Below, piece after piece: positions 1-12,429 of a stretch of DNA of 64,000 bases (position 1 is its first letter; each line of letters starts with the position of its first letter). The notes beneath the pieces are model-generated. The model made no database searches. It worked only from the letters and a program-made list of their open reading frames with translations, and had not been told where the DNA came from. The stretch is taken from positions 57,902,793 through 57,966,792 of the forward strand of contig NC_134840.1 of NCBI RefSeq assembly GCF_965363235.1, given 5' to 3'. The position numbers and the translations under genes were made by a program. This stretch comes from Mytilus galloprovincialis. Taxonomy: Eukaryota; Mollusca; Bivalvia; Mytilida; Mytilidae.

Positions 1-239
1 TATCTGATTCACTTTCAAATTCAGACATTTCTGAACCTGTATTATTTGTATCCATATTGATTACACTTGGGTTAAATTAAATATTAGTTCTTTCCGGATT
101 TTATCAATAAATTTTCTATGACATTAATGTCTTCAGAATCAGACTAACTTAAAGTAACAGACTACCACTCCCTATTAGAGAAATAGTGAGACTAAATAAT
201 AATTAGAAATATATATATATATACAAAATTAACACAACC

Positions 240-760
240 TGTATATAAATATTTAAAATCTACAAAAACTGCAAACGTAGATAATTTTCGTAATTTTCTG
301 GTTTCAATAATAGATGTAAGCGTACTCAAATGATCAATAGTACTTCTACCACAATGAAAACCGTTTTGCTCATCGTGTAAAACCTTTTGTTTCTAACCAA
401 GATACAAGTCTATTATTTAAAATGCTACAAAACAATTCGTAACTTCATGGTGCTAATGTAATGCCACGATATGACAAAGAATCCCTAGTGTCTGATGTAG
501 AACACCCAGGTATAGGTGTTATTATCCCTTTACTCCACATGGATGGGATTTTACAAAATTTGAAACACTTATTAAAAAATTATGTAAAACACGTAATAGT
601 ATATATATCATTTCTATACAATTCTATAGGTATCAAATCAATACCTGGCGCTTTACCATGTTTTGCTTTAATCAATACATTTATAACTTCGTCAATACTA
701 ATTTCACATTCTAAAAAATCATCTGAATTATTGTTTACGTATTAAATAACTATAAAATTG
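240..760 (-). mobile_element. LINE reverse transcriptase fragment (degenerate)
   Basis: Read on the minus strand, this encodes the N-terminal part of a non-LTR reverse transcriptase. Visible in order: an acidic lead-in (DFLECEISIDEVI), the hallmark GKAPGIDLIP motif, a P..W..G.I.PI block, YRGITLAP, a remnant of the C.ILNNRL..W block, and a final AVFVDF that normally precedes the first catalytic aspartate region. Several in-frame stops and shifts interrupt it, so it is a dead copy. Only the fingers/early palm part remains; positions 1-239 do not continue it recognisably. The motif wording fits RTE/I-type LINEs better than R2, but the clade is inference. Confidence 0.8.
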
Positions 761-950
761 GTGATATTCAAGAAACTTGTACTGGAAGTAGAAAGTTGTA
801 TTTTGTTTCAGTTAAAGTTGTGTGTTTTGATTCAGTTCTATACAAAAATTGGAAACTGGTTTTTTGACTATATTCCAATTATATCGGTATTATTGATTTT
901 TCCTTAAACTGTGCCATCGGGACTTGCAGCCAAAATCTTGTGATTAGGAT
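750..950. repeat. 200-bp dispersed repeat, copy 1
   Basis: Diverged match to 8,095-8,295. Both share an 'aaaattggtgat' start, a 'gttctaaacagaaat'-like middle and a 'ggacttgcagcc' end followed by 'gtgattaggat'. No coding sense is seen. Confidence 0.6.
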
Positions 951-2310
951 GTATAACAAGTCCACACTCTTCAGCTTGATAGTTTTATGATTATTTTAAA
1001 ATGTAGCCAATGTATTACAAAACTCGTTCTTGACTCAGTCCGAAGCTTGTTGCTTTAATCTTAGAAAATGTCCAATAAAAAGGAGAAGAAATAAGTTTAA
1101 TGACAGATAAATTCAGATTTCTTTATACATGTTATACAATGCGGCCAAAATATGAGGAGTTGGACATTTTTTTGCTGTCCTGTAGAGTGTCTGAAGATAA
1201 TCTCGAGCGTTGTGTAAATTTCAGTTTTATAATATAGCTGCTTAATAATTGTTTAGGTTAAATGTTATTCTCTGCTTGTATACATTCTTTCCCATACTGT
1301 TTATTTTTTTTATGGCTAAATGTAATGTTACTGTCTTCATTTTCGCTTCCATTTATTTCTTTTATATCTAATTTGAATTGAGGTATTATTGACATAAACA
1401 TTTAGGTTTCCTTCTTGAATAACCACTGGTTGATTGGGTACTATATTCCTTATTATGTCTAATGTAATGTTGATGCCTTCAATTTCGCTTCTATTTTTGT
1501 CTTCATTTCTTATATCAATTTGGAGGAATTGTTAAGATTTAGATTTCGCTTTTGTATCTAATAAGAACCACTGGTACACTGGGTATTTGATTCCCATTCT
1601 TTTGGTGAACATCAAGTAGCTATAGTATTCCAAACTATGTTGAATGTTTTGTACCATATCATCTAGTGTGACTTTAACCTCTGTCAGAGTGATTGTTCAT
1701 TTATCTCTAATCTCTTCAAAGATTTTTCAGAGTTGCTGGTGGTTAATCAAATAAGGTTGAATGACGTTTTGGCAATATTGTTTAGCAAGATGGCTTTGTA
1801 CATTTCTGTAGCGATATGATTTTTTATGTTACGGCCTTCAAGCTAACTTGTTAGACCAATAACAAATGTATAGGCTCGCGTATTAAAGGTAGGAATGACT
1901 TTAGACGGTTTGTTTTCATTTTCTGATAAAAACCTCTTTAAAAGTGTATTGGATTATATTACTTTCACTGTTGAGGTCTTCTTGTTTCTTTCTTTACATG
2001 TTGTCTTGCTCTTGAATTAGTTCTGACTTCAATTCTCCTAATTTACTATCTAAGATGGCGATTTTCAAGCTGCTGTAGAAATCTTAGGTAGCGGTATATT
2101 TTCTACAAGTAATATTCGTTTAAATATAGACGTGGAGACCAGATATTTTTACTAGTTGACAAATTCATAAAACGATACTGTACTGTCGGAAAGACAACCT
2201 CGAATGACAATTCTAGATTATAATACTATAATTTGGCGCTTAAATTCTAACATGAAACTATCATGATTAATGTATTGTTTGTTCAAACAAATTAAACATC
2301 CAAAACGGTA
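949..2310. repeat. 1.35-kb direct repeat, copy 1
   Basis: Matches 6,012-7,348 almost end to end with small indels. Both begin 'gtataacaagtccacactc' and end at 'tgttcaaacaaattaaacat'. Read on the minus strand both copies keep broken coding-like stretches rich in charged, coiled-coil-like residues (for example LDSKLGELKSELIQEQ and LTEVKVTLDDMVQNIQHS). This suggests decayed mobile-element coding sequence. I do not recognise the family. Confidence 0.75.
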
Positions 2311-2324
2311 ATTCCTTCGTTATT

Positions 2325-2640
2325 CTCTATCTCCCTTCTCGACATTCCCTTTGCATGTGTCCAAAGCCCTGGCATTCAAAACACTGCGTGGGTTTGGGAA
2401 CAAATAATTCAGTTTTGTGGCTTTTAAAGCCTCTCAACACTCTAGGAGTTAGCTCTGCTGTATTAAAACACGTTTCAGAGTCTTTGATGGTACCCTATTA
2501 TTAGTACTTTTGTCTTAATAAGTAAGTCTCTGCAATCGACCAACTTGTTGCTTCTCTTAAATTTCCTGAAAATCTGTTTCGTCAATATCTAATGCAACAT
2601 TATAGATACAACCTATACAGGTGTTCAGTGATTTAGGCAG
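2325..2640 (-). mobile_element. CCHC zinc-knuckle fossil (ORF1/gag type)
   Basis: The minus strand encodes CFECQGFGHMQREC, a C-x2-C-x4-H-x4-C zinc knuckle, preceded by a short basic stretch. The 'CF.CQ.FGH' wording is typical of ORF1 proteins of Jockey/I-type LINEs, though gag proteins of other retroelements share it. The element is broken and only this short part is recognisable. It lies on the same strand as the reverse transcriptase fragment near the window start, but whether they belonged to one element is unknown. Confidence 0.55.
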
Positions 2641-2659
2641 AAATACATTTACTGGTCAT

Positions 2660-5600
2660 TGTCATAATTGTTTTAGTTTAGATAATTGACTGAAGTGGCG
2701 ACCGTTGATACTTGGTGCATTGCCAACGGGCAAGACTCTGTACATCTACCAGACGCACTTGTCTCGAAACAGTCTTGGCTTCCTTGATGAGGGCTGGAAC
2801 CATCTTTTAGAAGTTGAGCTTGTTTCCATTTGCTTTCCCGTTGAACATACGGTACCAACCTGTTAAAAATTAAAATTAAATGTTGAGTACATATTATAGA
2901 AAAAAAAATTATAGCCGGTGACAATATTTAATAACAGTTTCGTATCATTTATTTTATTGTAGTATTTATCAGACTGTAATAAGTTCAATAATTGTTACTT
3001 CCATGCTTCTCATTTAATTCGGTTGAATATTTGTCTCGTTGGCAAAAATACCAACTCTACTGTTTTGTAAATAATATATAAAAAATAAATACCTTCTACA
3101 TCATAATTGGTACAGATGAAAAGCTTGCACACTGACCATTTGGCCACACTCCAAACGGAACACGGTATGCTGTCTTTTTTCCAAGTTGGCAACTTTGCGC
3201 ATCACTGCCTGACCTCAGTGGAAGGCACATCCCTCAATATCGGTGGTTGGAAAGACGGACTTTACTGCTGACCAGGCTCTTGCAGGAGAATCGAATAATA
3301 GAAGTTTTTTTTCAATTATATGTAATATACACATTATATATGCATATTTTAAATAAAAATCAATCACATACAGTTCAAAAATCGAAAATGGCAGATAATA
3401 CTTAGAAACAAATCTACATAATCGTGCAGCAATATTTTGTTGTAAATATTCATACTTATACTATGTATTGTGAGTTGGATCAAGAGTTGGATCATTGGAA
3501 CTCATACGACATCTTCTTGTATCTAATAATATGTATATATACTTACCAGCTTCAAAATCTAAGCATAAGGTTTGCACTCTATGCTGAGGGATCAGTTCAT
3601 CGAGTCTGGTGAATACCTAAAAAACAAATAAAATTGCATAAGAAATCTTAATCACTTTGTGTATATAGAATTTTATTGTAATACATCATAATTATATATA
3701 TATAAATATGTAATAAATCAATAAAAGATGCATAGTTGTCTTATTGACATATACCCAATAGATTTTGGTACTATAATGTTCTCATAATCTAATGGACATA
3801 TACTCCGCATAATACACATAAATGGTTATATACTCACTGGTTTGTATTACAGAGACAGTGTTGCCACTTTAAATATTGCTCACACTGAAGTGAATGCTGC
3901 CGAAGCTCACATAACACAATTTTATTTCTTTTTTCTAGGTGGGGTAGGCATTTGTTGCCCTTTAACAAAAAAAAAGTATAACAATCTTTTAGGGCCTGGG
4001 CTTATTGACAAACAGTACAAACATAAGCTCTAATGAGCTTTTCACCGAATATAAAAGCAGATGCAATAAAAAATAAAACAAGGCATGCAGCATGCAAAAT
4101 AAATAATAAAAAGCGTTACCAAAAGCTAACTCTATAAGCAATAGCATATACATGTATCTTGCGAAAATACCAAAACATATATATGAAGCTCTAAATTTTT
4201 AAAGATTTGCAGTTGAAAAAATATTTTTTAAATAATTTATGATCTATAAAGTAACAATTTCAAATCTTTCAAATTTTAAAATGTTAAAAACAAAATTTCA
4301 GTTGCAATGCAAGCTGTACAGTTAAGTTAATGCATCATACAGCATAAATATTGTAACACACATTATCTACAGGCAGAGAAAAAACATTCTGTTCCACTCC
4401 AGGACTGAACAAGACTTTTAAAATGTTAGAAGCAGTTAACAGTCCTGAAATGGTCTAGTAAGATATTCAATAAAGTAGCAGTAGCAAAACTAAAAGATTT
4501 TTTACCATATGAGGTAGTTCTTACCTGTGGTATTTCCAAAATATTACTGTAACTAAAAGAATATTTAGTGTCTTCATTTTGGAGTAATTTTGTAAACATA
4601 AAGGAGCCAAATTATTTTAAATTTTATCAGTCTCAAGTGTCATTGTCCTGATGCGTCTTACTTGTAGGATTGGAACCTTTGCGTTCTGAAGAAGAGTATC
4701 AGAGGATGATAAGTAGTCGTCATATACAAATCTTAATGCTCTCTCTTGTAATTTTTCAAGTTTTTTTTAGAATTTTTCTCTGTACAAAAATAAAATAGTC
4801 TTTTGCCTTTGGGATTTGAAGTTTTTTGAAAAAAGGTTTGACAGTATTCCAAAAATCAGCACTCTTTGATCCTCCAGAACAGCGTAGATTTCCTTTTTAA
4901 CTTATTTACCAAATTTCTTTGCTGTCTGAATTTTTCCCCAAGCATAATTATTTCTTTTTTTTTTTGTGGTGTACTAAGGTGTCTGAATCTCATTTACCTG
5001 TTCTGCAGTTGTTACTCTATCTGCAATTTTAATCTTAATTTTGCGGCAATATCATTATTATTTAGCATTTTCTTTCAATTGACTGTGATCTTAACAAGTC
5101 TTTCATCCTGTTTAATAACAAATAGTTACATCCACAACTATCATTATTCGTTCTTCTAAGAAATTATAATAATTTGAATGTTAAAAATATGGTTTTTGTC
5201 AAAAATCAAAGTGGCCGCATCCGTGTCCATCCTCAACCTTTATATATGTTATGAGTTATCATCAAATACAACTTACATTAATATTAAGAATGAACACAGA
5301 TGCAAATTTGATACAGTAATTACTTCTAATTATAATTCATGTCACGTTCACTACACTAAATCATGTTAGTTACACGTAAAGTTCTTCTAGCAAGTTTAGT
5401 TTTCATGTGTTATTTTTAGTTTGCACTTAAATGACAAGCTTTCTATAGCATGCAGATCTATTTTTGAATTATTTTAATTTTCTTATTCTTAAAAAAATAG
5501 AAAAAATTCATATTTTGAGGCTCAAAAGGGTGGTTTTTGTTTACAAAAAAGGGTGAATCTTGGCAATGTGTTTGTTTTTTAATGTTTGACTAATTATAAT

Positions 5601-6010
5601 TTTGAGGAAATACATATTTTAGACGAAATTTAACATATCTAAATCAGTGCCAATATAAGTTGCACGCTGGCAATTATAATTATTTTACTTCCTTTAAACC
5701 CATCCCTAACTTTACCAGGTAACTTCATTTCATCAAGAAAGTTTAAATATAGCATTACCCTAATACATGTAACTAGAAATCCGACTGATAAAAATATAAT
5801 TATGATATTGTACAAAAATACACATGGAGAGAAATATATTAATATGAAATATGTAATATGAACTCATTGTAAATTGAACATGTTGAAGTAAATGGTTTAA
5901 AATGTATGAATTGAACTACATTTAAAACTCTTTTATGTTTTATATGTTTTATATGCATTGAAATTATGTGAATTTTTATCCTGGATATTGCACAAAATTA
6001 TGTTTCTCTG
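2660..6010. repeat. Segmental duplication block A
   Basis: Direct-repeat partner of 13,250-18,650 (block B), collinear from the MULE exons to 'gcacaaaattatgtttctct' near 6,008. Diagnostic shared stretches are 'gaccgttgatacttggtgc', 'tgatctataaagtaacaatt' and 'gcagatctatttt'. Relative to B it lacks the LINE segment at about 15,905-17,285, with an A-rich microhomology junction near 4,793. It keeps a 4,560-4,760 segment that B has lost. Apart from the MULE exons no gene is seen in it. Confidence 0.8.
2680..3616 (-). pseudogene. MULE transposase pseudogene, copy A (three exon remnants)
   Basis: Three minus-strand exons can be followed. Exon a (3,616-3,547) runs from an AG acceptor to a GTAAGT donor and encodes VFTRLDELIPQHRV..LCLDFEA. 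Exon b (3,276-3,093) encodes AWSAVKSVFPTTDIEGCAFH then GQAVMRKVANL, the FP...I.GC.FH..QA..RKV signature of MULE transposases. Exon c starts at 2,859 after 'taacag' and continues with W-x-R-x-FNGKANG and PALIKEAKTVSRQVRLVD. The exons join in consistent phase 1. Stops lie after the CAFH motif and in exon c, and a small shift follows RKVANL, so this copy is dead. The first catalytic Asp would be in exon a (LDFEA); the C-terminal NN.VEGWH motif spans the b/c junction. Related copy at 13.25-14.80 kb. Confidence 0.8.
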
Positions 6011-6011
6011 T

Positions 6012-7348
6012 ATAACAAGTCCACACTCTTCAGCTTGATAGTTAACTTTTGATTATTTAAAATGTAGCCAATGTATTCCAAAACTCTTTGTTGACTCAGT
6101 CCGAACCTTGTTGCTTTAATCTTAAAAAATGTCCAAGTTTAATGACAGATAAATTCAGATTTCTTTATACATGTTATACAATGCGGCCAACATATGAGAA
6201 GTTGAACATTTTTTCGCTGTCCTGTAGAGTTTCCGGAGATAATCTCGAGTGTTGTGTAAATTTCAGTTTTATAATATAGCTGCTTAATAATTGTTTAGGT
6301 TAAATGTTATTCTCTGCTTGTATACATTCTTTCCCATACTGTTTATTTTTTTATGGCTAAATGTAATGTTACTGTCCTCATTTTCGCTTCCATTTATTTC
6401 TTTTATTTCTAATTTGAATTGAGGTATTGTTGACATAAACATTGCGGTCTCCTTCTTGAATGACCACTGGTGGATTGGTTACTATATTCCTTATTATGGC
6501 TAATGTAATGTTGATGCCTTCAATTTCGCTTCTATTTTTCTTCTTCATTTCTTATATCAATTTGGAGGTACTGTTAAGATTTACATTTCGCTTTTGTATC
6601 AAACAAGAGCCACTGGTACACTGGGTATTTGATTCCCATTCTTTCGATGAAAATCAAGTAGCTGTATTATTCCAAACTATGTTGAATGATTTGTATCATA
6701 TCATCTTGTGTGCCTTTAACCTCTGTCAGAGTGATTGTTCATTTATCTTTAATCTCTTCCAAGATTTGTCAGAGTTGCTGGTGAAATATCAAATAAGGTT
6801 GAATGACTTTTTGGCAATATTGTTTAGCAAGATGGCTTTGTTTTTGTACATTTCTGTAGCGAAATGATTTTTTATGTTACGGCCTTCAAGCTAACTTGTT
6901 AGACCAATAACAAATGTATAGGCTCGCGTATTAAAGGTAGGAATGACTAGACAGTTTGTTTTCATTTTCTGATAAAACCTCTTTAAAAGTGTATTGGATT
7001 ATATTATTTTCACTGTTGAGGTCTTCTCGTTTCTTTCTTTACATGTTGTCTTTCTCTTGAATTAGTTCTGACTTCAATTCTCCTAATTTACTATCTAAGA
7101 TGGCGATTTTTAAGCTGCTGTAGAAATCTTAGGTTGCGGTATACTTTCTGCAAGTGTAATATTCGTTCACATATAGCCGTGGAGACCAGATATTTTACTA
7201 GTTGACACATTCACGAAACGATACTGTACTGTCGGAAAGACAACCTCGAATGACAATTTCTAGATTATAATACTATAATTTGGCGCTTAAATTCTAACAT
7301 GAAATTATCATGATTAATGTATTGTTTGTTCAAACAAATTAAACATGC
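6012..7348. repeat. 1.35-kb direct repeat, copy 2
   Basis: Second copy of the block at 949-2,310, immediately abutting the end of segmental block A. In block B the sequence after the corresponding point is different ('cttgcttttatatatac'), so 6,010/6,012 is a real junction between two repeat units. It carries the same decayed minus-strand coding-like stretches as copy 1. Confidence 0.75.
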
Positions 7349-8094
7349 AAATGTTTTGATTTGAACATACGTGCTTAAAGTAAACAAATTAATTTACGTG
7401 TTCCCGAGTAACCTTTAGAAATACATTTTTAAACAATGTACATATGTATTGTTAAATGTTTGATATTTTGCGGTGAGATATTCCTTGAAATATATATTTC
7501 TTAAATAGCATAATGATTTTGAAACAAATATGTACACATAGAATCATTTTTATATCAGCATGGACAACCACAAAACTTTTTTTGGTAATAATACTGGATC
7601 CATTACTGTTTACTTGTTTGTCATCGGATATCGAAAACAGTGATTTCACATTCCCTCAGTCTGTCAGAAGCTTTCCAGTGGGGATTTAAATAGAATAACA
7701 GAGTAACGTACATATAGGTTCAAAAGAAGAAAAAGAAAGTTTAAGTATTCAACATTTAAAGGAAAACCTTTGGCGACCCTACAGTTTGAATGTCTATAAC
7801 ACGTACGATATGAAAAGTAGGCGTTACAGAAAAACATTCACCTATTCTGGCCCAGTCAATTCGATAACCTGAAAACGCCAAGAAGTGGTCTTGTCCACGC
7901 TGTTATGAAAATAATTATATTTAACAATGAAAATATTAAATCATAAAAATACAACCTAAAATGAATACCGTATATTACAGCTTTTATACGGCAATTCGGC
8001 TTTTACAATGATAGGTTTCCAAAACCCTTTGTTATTCTCTGAATGTGAGTTGATTACCGTTTAATACGGATTCATTGTACGAACTGTAAAATCA
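7349..8094. other. Non-coding stretch, nothing recognised
   Basis: AT-rich sequence with no convincing exon, RNA gene or repeat match inside this window. Short open frames here have no family resemblance. Confidence 0.5.
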
Positions 8095-8295
8095 TGGTAA
8101 ATTGGTGATGTTCAAAAACCTTTGTTTTTTCCAGTTGTTTTTTTTTTTGGGGGGTTTTTTTTGTGTTAATTTAGTTCTAAACAGAAATCGAAAACGGGAT
8201 ACGTGATTCTATGTTTTAATTAAATCAGTTTAATTGCAGTTTTCTAAAACTATGCCTTCAGGACTTGCAGCCTAAATTGTGTGATTAGGATATAG
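8095..8295. repeat. 200-bp dispersed repeat, copy 2
   Basis: Diverged partner of 750-950 in the same orientation. It carries a T/G homopolymer run at about 8,140-8,162. The sequence from 8,296 to 8,950 holds nothing I recognise beyond the probable 3' untranslated tail of the adjacent LINE. Confidence 0.55.
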
Positions 8296-8952
8296 TCGGT
8301 ATCCGGTCGTTCCGTCCCAAAACCGATCCTGCCCAAAATCGATCCGGCCTCATAATAAAATATGAATAAACTAAATTGACTTTGGAGGATTTTGTGACAA
8401 ATTTTATAGTATAAATGGAATATGCAAAGATTATCGATGACGGATGACAGCAGGTAAGTGAAGTACTGGAGTACCAGTCAAAGAACTATTTTAAATCGTT
8501 ACGAACCTGGGTATGACTGTGTCTGTTTGTATAGCAGCTTCAACATATTAATATGAAGTTATTTTCCATGATATCTTTGAATGTCATGGCGAGTTTTATT
8601 TTATTTAATTCACACACAGAATAGCTAAATAAATATTTACAGTCCAATGGACCGATAAAATTTAACTAATTATATAATGACTTTTTTAATCAAATTTTTA
8701 GTCTAATTAGTTTGTTTATTAAACAGTTGTGTAATGATTGTGAACTAAGGTAATGCCACTCGTAATCACTTAATTCAATCAACAATGTCTTTGTAGTTTG
8801 ATCTTTTGTTTATGTGTTATGTTACTTACATACAGTACTGGTGAGATTACTGCAAACACCGCCAATGTCCTCAGCCGAGGCCATCCGTCATCATGTGTTT
8901 CGATCCCTAGCTCGGTACACTCTAAGGATGGGGGGTCCACAGTGGTGATCAA

Positions 8953-10185
8953 TCACTGCGCATTGGTGGTGGGTTTCCAGCTACTACTATCTCTCTTCAT
9001 CCATATCCAGCAAGATGCTTTCTCTGCTGCTTGGCCCAGTTTCTTGATTGCTGCTCTTCTATTCTGGCCAGTCACTCCAACTGCAGAAAACATTCTCCAC
9101 ACTGACTGTGCAGGGAAGCCTCTGCAGCTAACCTCAACAGGAAAGTTCCATGTCTGCCATCCTCTATCTCTGCACTCTGCCAACAGTCCATCATATTTTG
9201 CCCTCTTTCTTTCATTTGCTTCGCCACATCTCTCCTCCCAGGGAACTGTCAACTCTATGTTTACTACCTTTTTACTGCTTGTAGACCAAAGTACCATGTC
9301 TGGTCTTAGGTTAGGTGGTACAATATCAGGAAATTGCATCTTCTTTCCTAGATCAACTTCTAATTGCCAATCCTTCGCCTGATTAAGCATTCCTGATATG
9401 TTCTTTTTACTTTTCTGGCCTACTTCACCCTCCTTCACAAACTGGATCTTGATAGGTTTGTCTCTAATGTGTTTTGCATCTTTCCTCTGTTTCTCTATCA
9501 CTTCAGCAAGGTCCCGGAGTACTTGGTTGTGTCGCCATGTATATCTCCCCTGTGTAAGAGCGATATTGCACCCTGAAAGAACATGTTGTAGAGTTCCTCT
9601 GTTTCCGCACAAGGGACAGTCAGGTATTTCTGAAAGTTTCCACCTGTGCAGATTTGAAGGTGTTGGTAACACATCATACACTGATCTCAGAAGGAACTGC
9701 AGTTGGTATTGCGGATATCGCCATATATCTGACCATGTAAGGGATCGTTGTTCCAAATCCCATCTCGACCAAGCACCTTGGCTCCCTAATTCTACTGTCT
9801 TTGCTTGTCTGTTTTCTTCTTCTCTAGATTTTATCTCTCTTTGGACAAGACTTCGTCTTTCTTGGGTGTTAGCGTTCTTCCAGTAGCAACTTTTTGATGT
9901 ACCAAGGCCCTGTCGTCCTACTGCCACTGTTCCAACAATATCTTTATGCCTCAATCTACTCTCTGCCTCTGAAACTGCTTTTGATGCTGACCATTTTCGT
10001 CCTGTTCTTACTTGGACACCTGCTGTTCTTACTTTGTCATCTCTAGATTTATTTCAGTGTCATCACAAGGCGACTTTTGCTAACTTTGAATTCTTCCACT
10101 AGAGATGTAAATGGTAGCTGCAACTTTGCGGTTCTGCTGTACAGTCCTACAGTTGTAAAACTTGGAGGGACACCTAACCATTTCC
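8953..10185 (-). mobile_element. R2-like LINE C-terminus: CCHC zinc finger plus restriction-like endonuclease
   Basis: A 333-residue minus-strand frame (stop at 8,953) encodes the 3' end of a site-specific-type non-LTR element. A CPLCG.....H....C finger (C113, C116, H124, C129) is followed by a restriction-like endonuclease domain: RPDMVLW near residues 217-223, IELTVPWEE near 233-241, then KYDGL. Upstream, in a second frame from about 10,185 to 10,070, the minus strand reads WLGVPPSFTTVGLYS and LVEEFKVSKSRLVMTLK, the linker just after the RT thumb in R2/R4/NeSL relatives. A frameshift near 10,060 separates the two parts. There is no polymerase domain, so this is a 5'-truncated insertion, the usual LINE outcome. 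The long downstream frame is well preserved, suggesting moderate age. Exact clade (R2, NeSL, HERO) undetermined. Confidence 0.85.
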
Positions 10186-10907
10186 TAGTTTGTTATTTTA
10201 TAATAATTAGTTGTATTTGTTTTTAGGTACCATCAGAGGTTTCTATAACACATGTTTTTTTTTTAATATCGAATATATATTTTTGAATAGTTCTGTGTAG
10301 ATAAAAAAAAACCAAGTTATATGAATATCCATTATTCTTTATTGCAAGATGATAACAAAATAACAACACTGAATGTACATTTTCACTCTCTAAAATATAA
10401 TATCAGCACTACTATAATGTAACAATAAATTCATACACACTAACAAACACACTGTCTCTGACACTCACACAATAAATATATATAACTTTAAAATCATTTA
10501 AACTAACAGTTACACTGTTACTTACATAATATAAAAGGGGACACAATTACAGCACTACAATAACATATACAGTAACTATCATATGCATGCAGTACATATA
10601 TAATATATGGAACATCTAACAGCACTATAATTGTTCAATTTGATTAGCTTACCAAGAATAAACGCACTATTTTATTCCAAACATAAAGAATACTCATTAA
10701 GCATTTAATGAATAAATGTTATATAAACTTATAGATTGTAGCTACGGTGTCTTCAACCTATGCCAACATTGGATAAAAATATATTCAACCTATGCCTACA
10801 AACAAAATACAATAGGTGTTGTTATAACAATTATTAATTATTATTAACCAACTAAGTACATTATTGCCAAAAATGACTATTTATTAAAAATTACATATTT
10901 TCTGTAA

Positions 10908-10998
10908 TGGCCCTGTTTTTTCTGTAATGGCCCTGTTTTTCTGTAATGGCCCTGTTTTTTTCTGTAATGGCTCTGTTTTTCTGTAATGGCCCTGTATT
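10908..10998. repeat. Short tandem repeat, CTGTAATGGCCCTG units
   Basis: About five units of roughly 18-20 bp with the core 'ctgtaatggccctg' separated by T runs. The same core appears in the hairpin at 11,341-11,508, so the two are probably related in origin. Confidence 0.8.
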
Positions 10999-11340
10999 GA
11001 TGCCCAGTTTGTCTGTATTAAGCCCATTTAGGGTTTTTAATAAAGTTAATTAAATTAAGTTGTAAAGAGTATAATACCTTTTTGTATTTTGTTTTATTTA
11101 GTAACCAGCAACAAACATTAAAGAGTTGTAAAGAACCATATAAAGGGATCACTGTTCATCCTGTTTTTCAACACATAACTTCTTTCAACTTTATTTGGAT
11201 ATTTGGTATATTAAAATCTTTATCATGGTGAAGTACAAATTATTTTTTTTCAAACTAAACTATCATTAAAAGAGTAAGAGAGTACATCAAGTTGGTAGCA
11301 ACACATATACTTTTGTTCAGTTGGTTAATAAATGTATTAA

Positions 11341-11508
11341 GAAATGGGTGTTTTTATAATGGCTCTTTATATGTCCTCGGTCAGTAATAATGGCCTCGGA
11401 TGTCTGTAATGGCCCTCGGCGTTGCCTCATGCCATTACAGACTTCCTCGACCATTATTACAGACCTTGGACAGATAACAGGGCCATTATAAAAACACCCA
11501 TTCATTAA
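11341..11508. repeat. Fold-back (hairpin) MITE-like element
   Basis: A nearly complete palindrome. 'atgggtgtttttataatggc' on the left pairs with its inverse near 11,482-11,503, and inner segments (gtctgtaatggcc / gccattacagac; aataatgg / ccattatt) also pair, leaving a small central loop near 11,425-11,432. Such whole-length hairpins are typical of fold-back MITEs. No open frame is implied. Confidence 0.75.
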
Positions 11509-11949
11509 TACTATAATAAAAGGTAAAAGCATTAAATATTACTCTTTTAAAATTCAGAAACAAAAATAAAGTACATGTATTTGCAAAATTGTGTTGTAGT
11601 AAAAATGGAAATATTATAAAAAAATCTAAAAGACAAAAATTGTAAAATAGAACCCTTAATACTAGCAAAATTGTTTTGAAATAAATATTAAATCATTAAT
11701 AAAAAATAGACTAAAATTAAACATTTAAATATAACAATACTTGAGAAAAAAAGTTAAAAGCTCTTTCATTTGTACAAGTTTCTATGATAGTTTTTGTTCA
11801 TTGTTATGTTGTATTTAATATGAAGCATACTTCAATAAGCAACATATAAACAAATAGACCATACTTTAACAGAAACCCTTTTTTAATCAAATCAATTTCT
11901 AATATAAAATTTAAAATACATGTAAATATAAAATAAAATATAAAAAATA
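11509..11949. other. AT-rich non-coding stretch
   Basis: Very A/T-rich sequence inside the TA-flanked element. No gene or repeat recognised. Confidence 0.5.
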
Positions 11950-12225
11950 AAGATGTGGTATAATTGCCAACTATCCACAAGAGACCAAAATGACACGGAC
12001 ATTAACAACTATAGGTGACCGTACAGCCTTCAACAATGAGCAAATCCTATACCGCATAGTTAGCTATAAAAGGCCCCGATATGACAATGTAATACAATTC
12101 AAACGAGAAAACTAACGGCCTTATTTGTATAAAAAAAAATGAACGAAAAACAAATATGTAACACATAAACAAACGACAATGCTTTTTTTGTTCATTTATA
12201 AGCAGCGACTTTCCAGTGGGAAAGT
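11950..12225 (+). repeat. Dispersed SINE-like repeat (full-length copy)
   Basis: Begins 'gatgtggtataattgcc' and runs through 'gaccaaaatgacac', 'cattaacaactatagg', 'accgcatagttagctataa' and 'gagaaaactaacggcc'. Other copies: inverted at 19,080-19,305, diverged at 29,370-29,530, and one split by a transposon at 37,663-37,726 plus 39,033-39,155. I know this family as abundant in mussel sequence. I see no clear Pol III box, so the SINE label is tentative. This copy shows the intact sequence at the site where the TTAA element later inserted in the 37-39 kb copy. Confidence 0.7.
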
Positions 12226-12429
12226 GCACACCCTTTATTTACTTTGTTTTAGTTCAGAAATTTAAAGTACCGAATGTTTGTTTTTATTCATTATATTGAG
12301 TTGTGAGATTTATGGTTACATTTTGTGTCTCTAAGATATTGTCCGAAAACCAAATGTGTCTTCGGACGACGACGCTGACGACATCATACAATAATATTTT
12401 TGCGATCGTATAAAAATTAGTGTTATTTA

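Noticed and set aside
6460-6867. 135-codon plus-strand frame rich in hydrophobic residues
   Set aside because: The same region in the other repeat copy (1,450-1,830) is not open, and the minus strand gives the better, though broken, coding sense.
8798-9886. Plus-strand open frames of 194 and 162 codons
   Set aside because: They are shadows of the minus-strand R2-like endonuclease frame, which has recognisable motifs.
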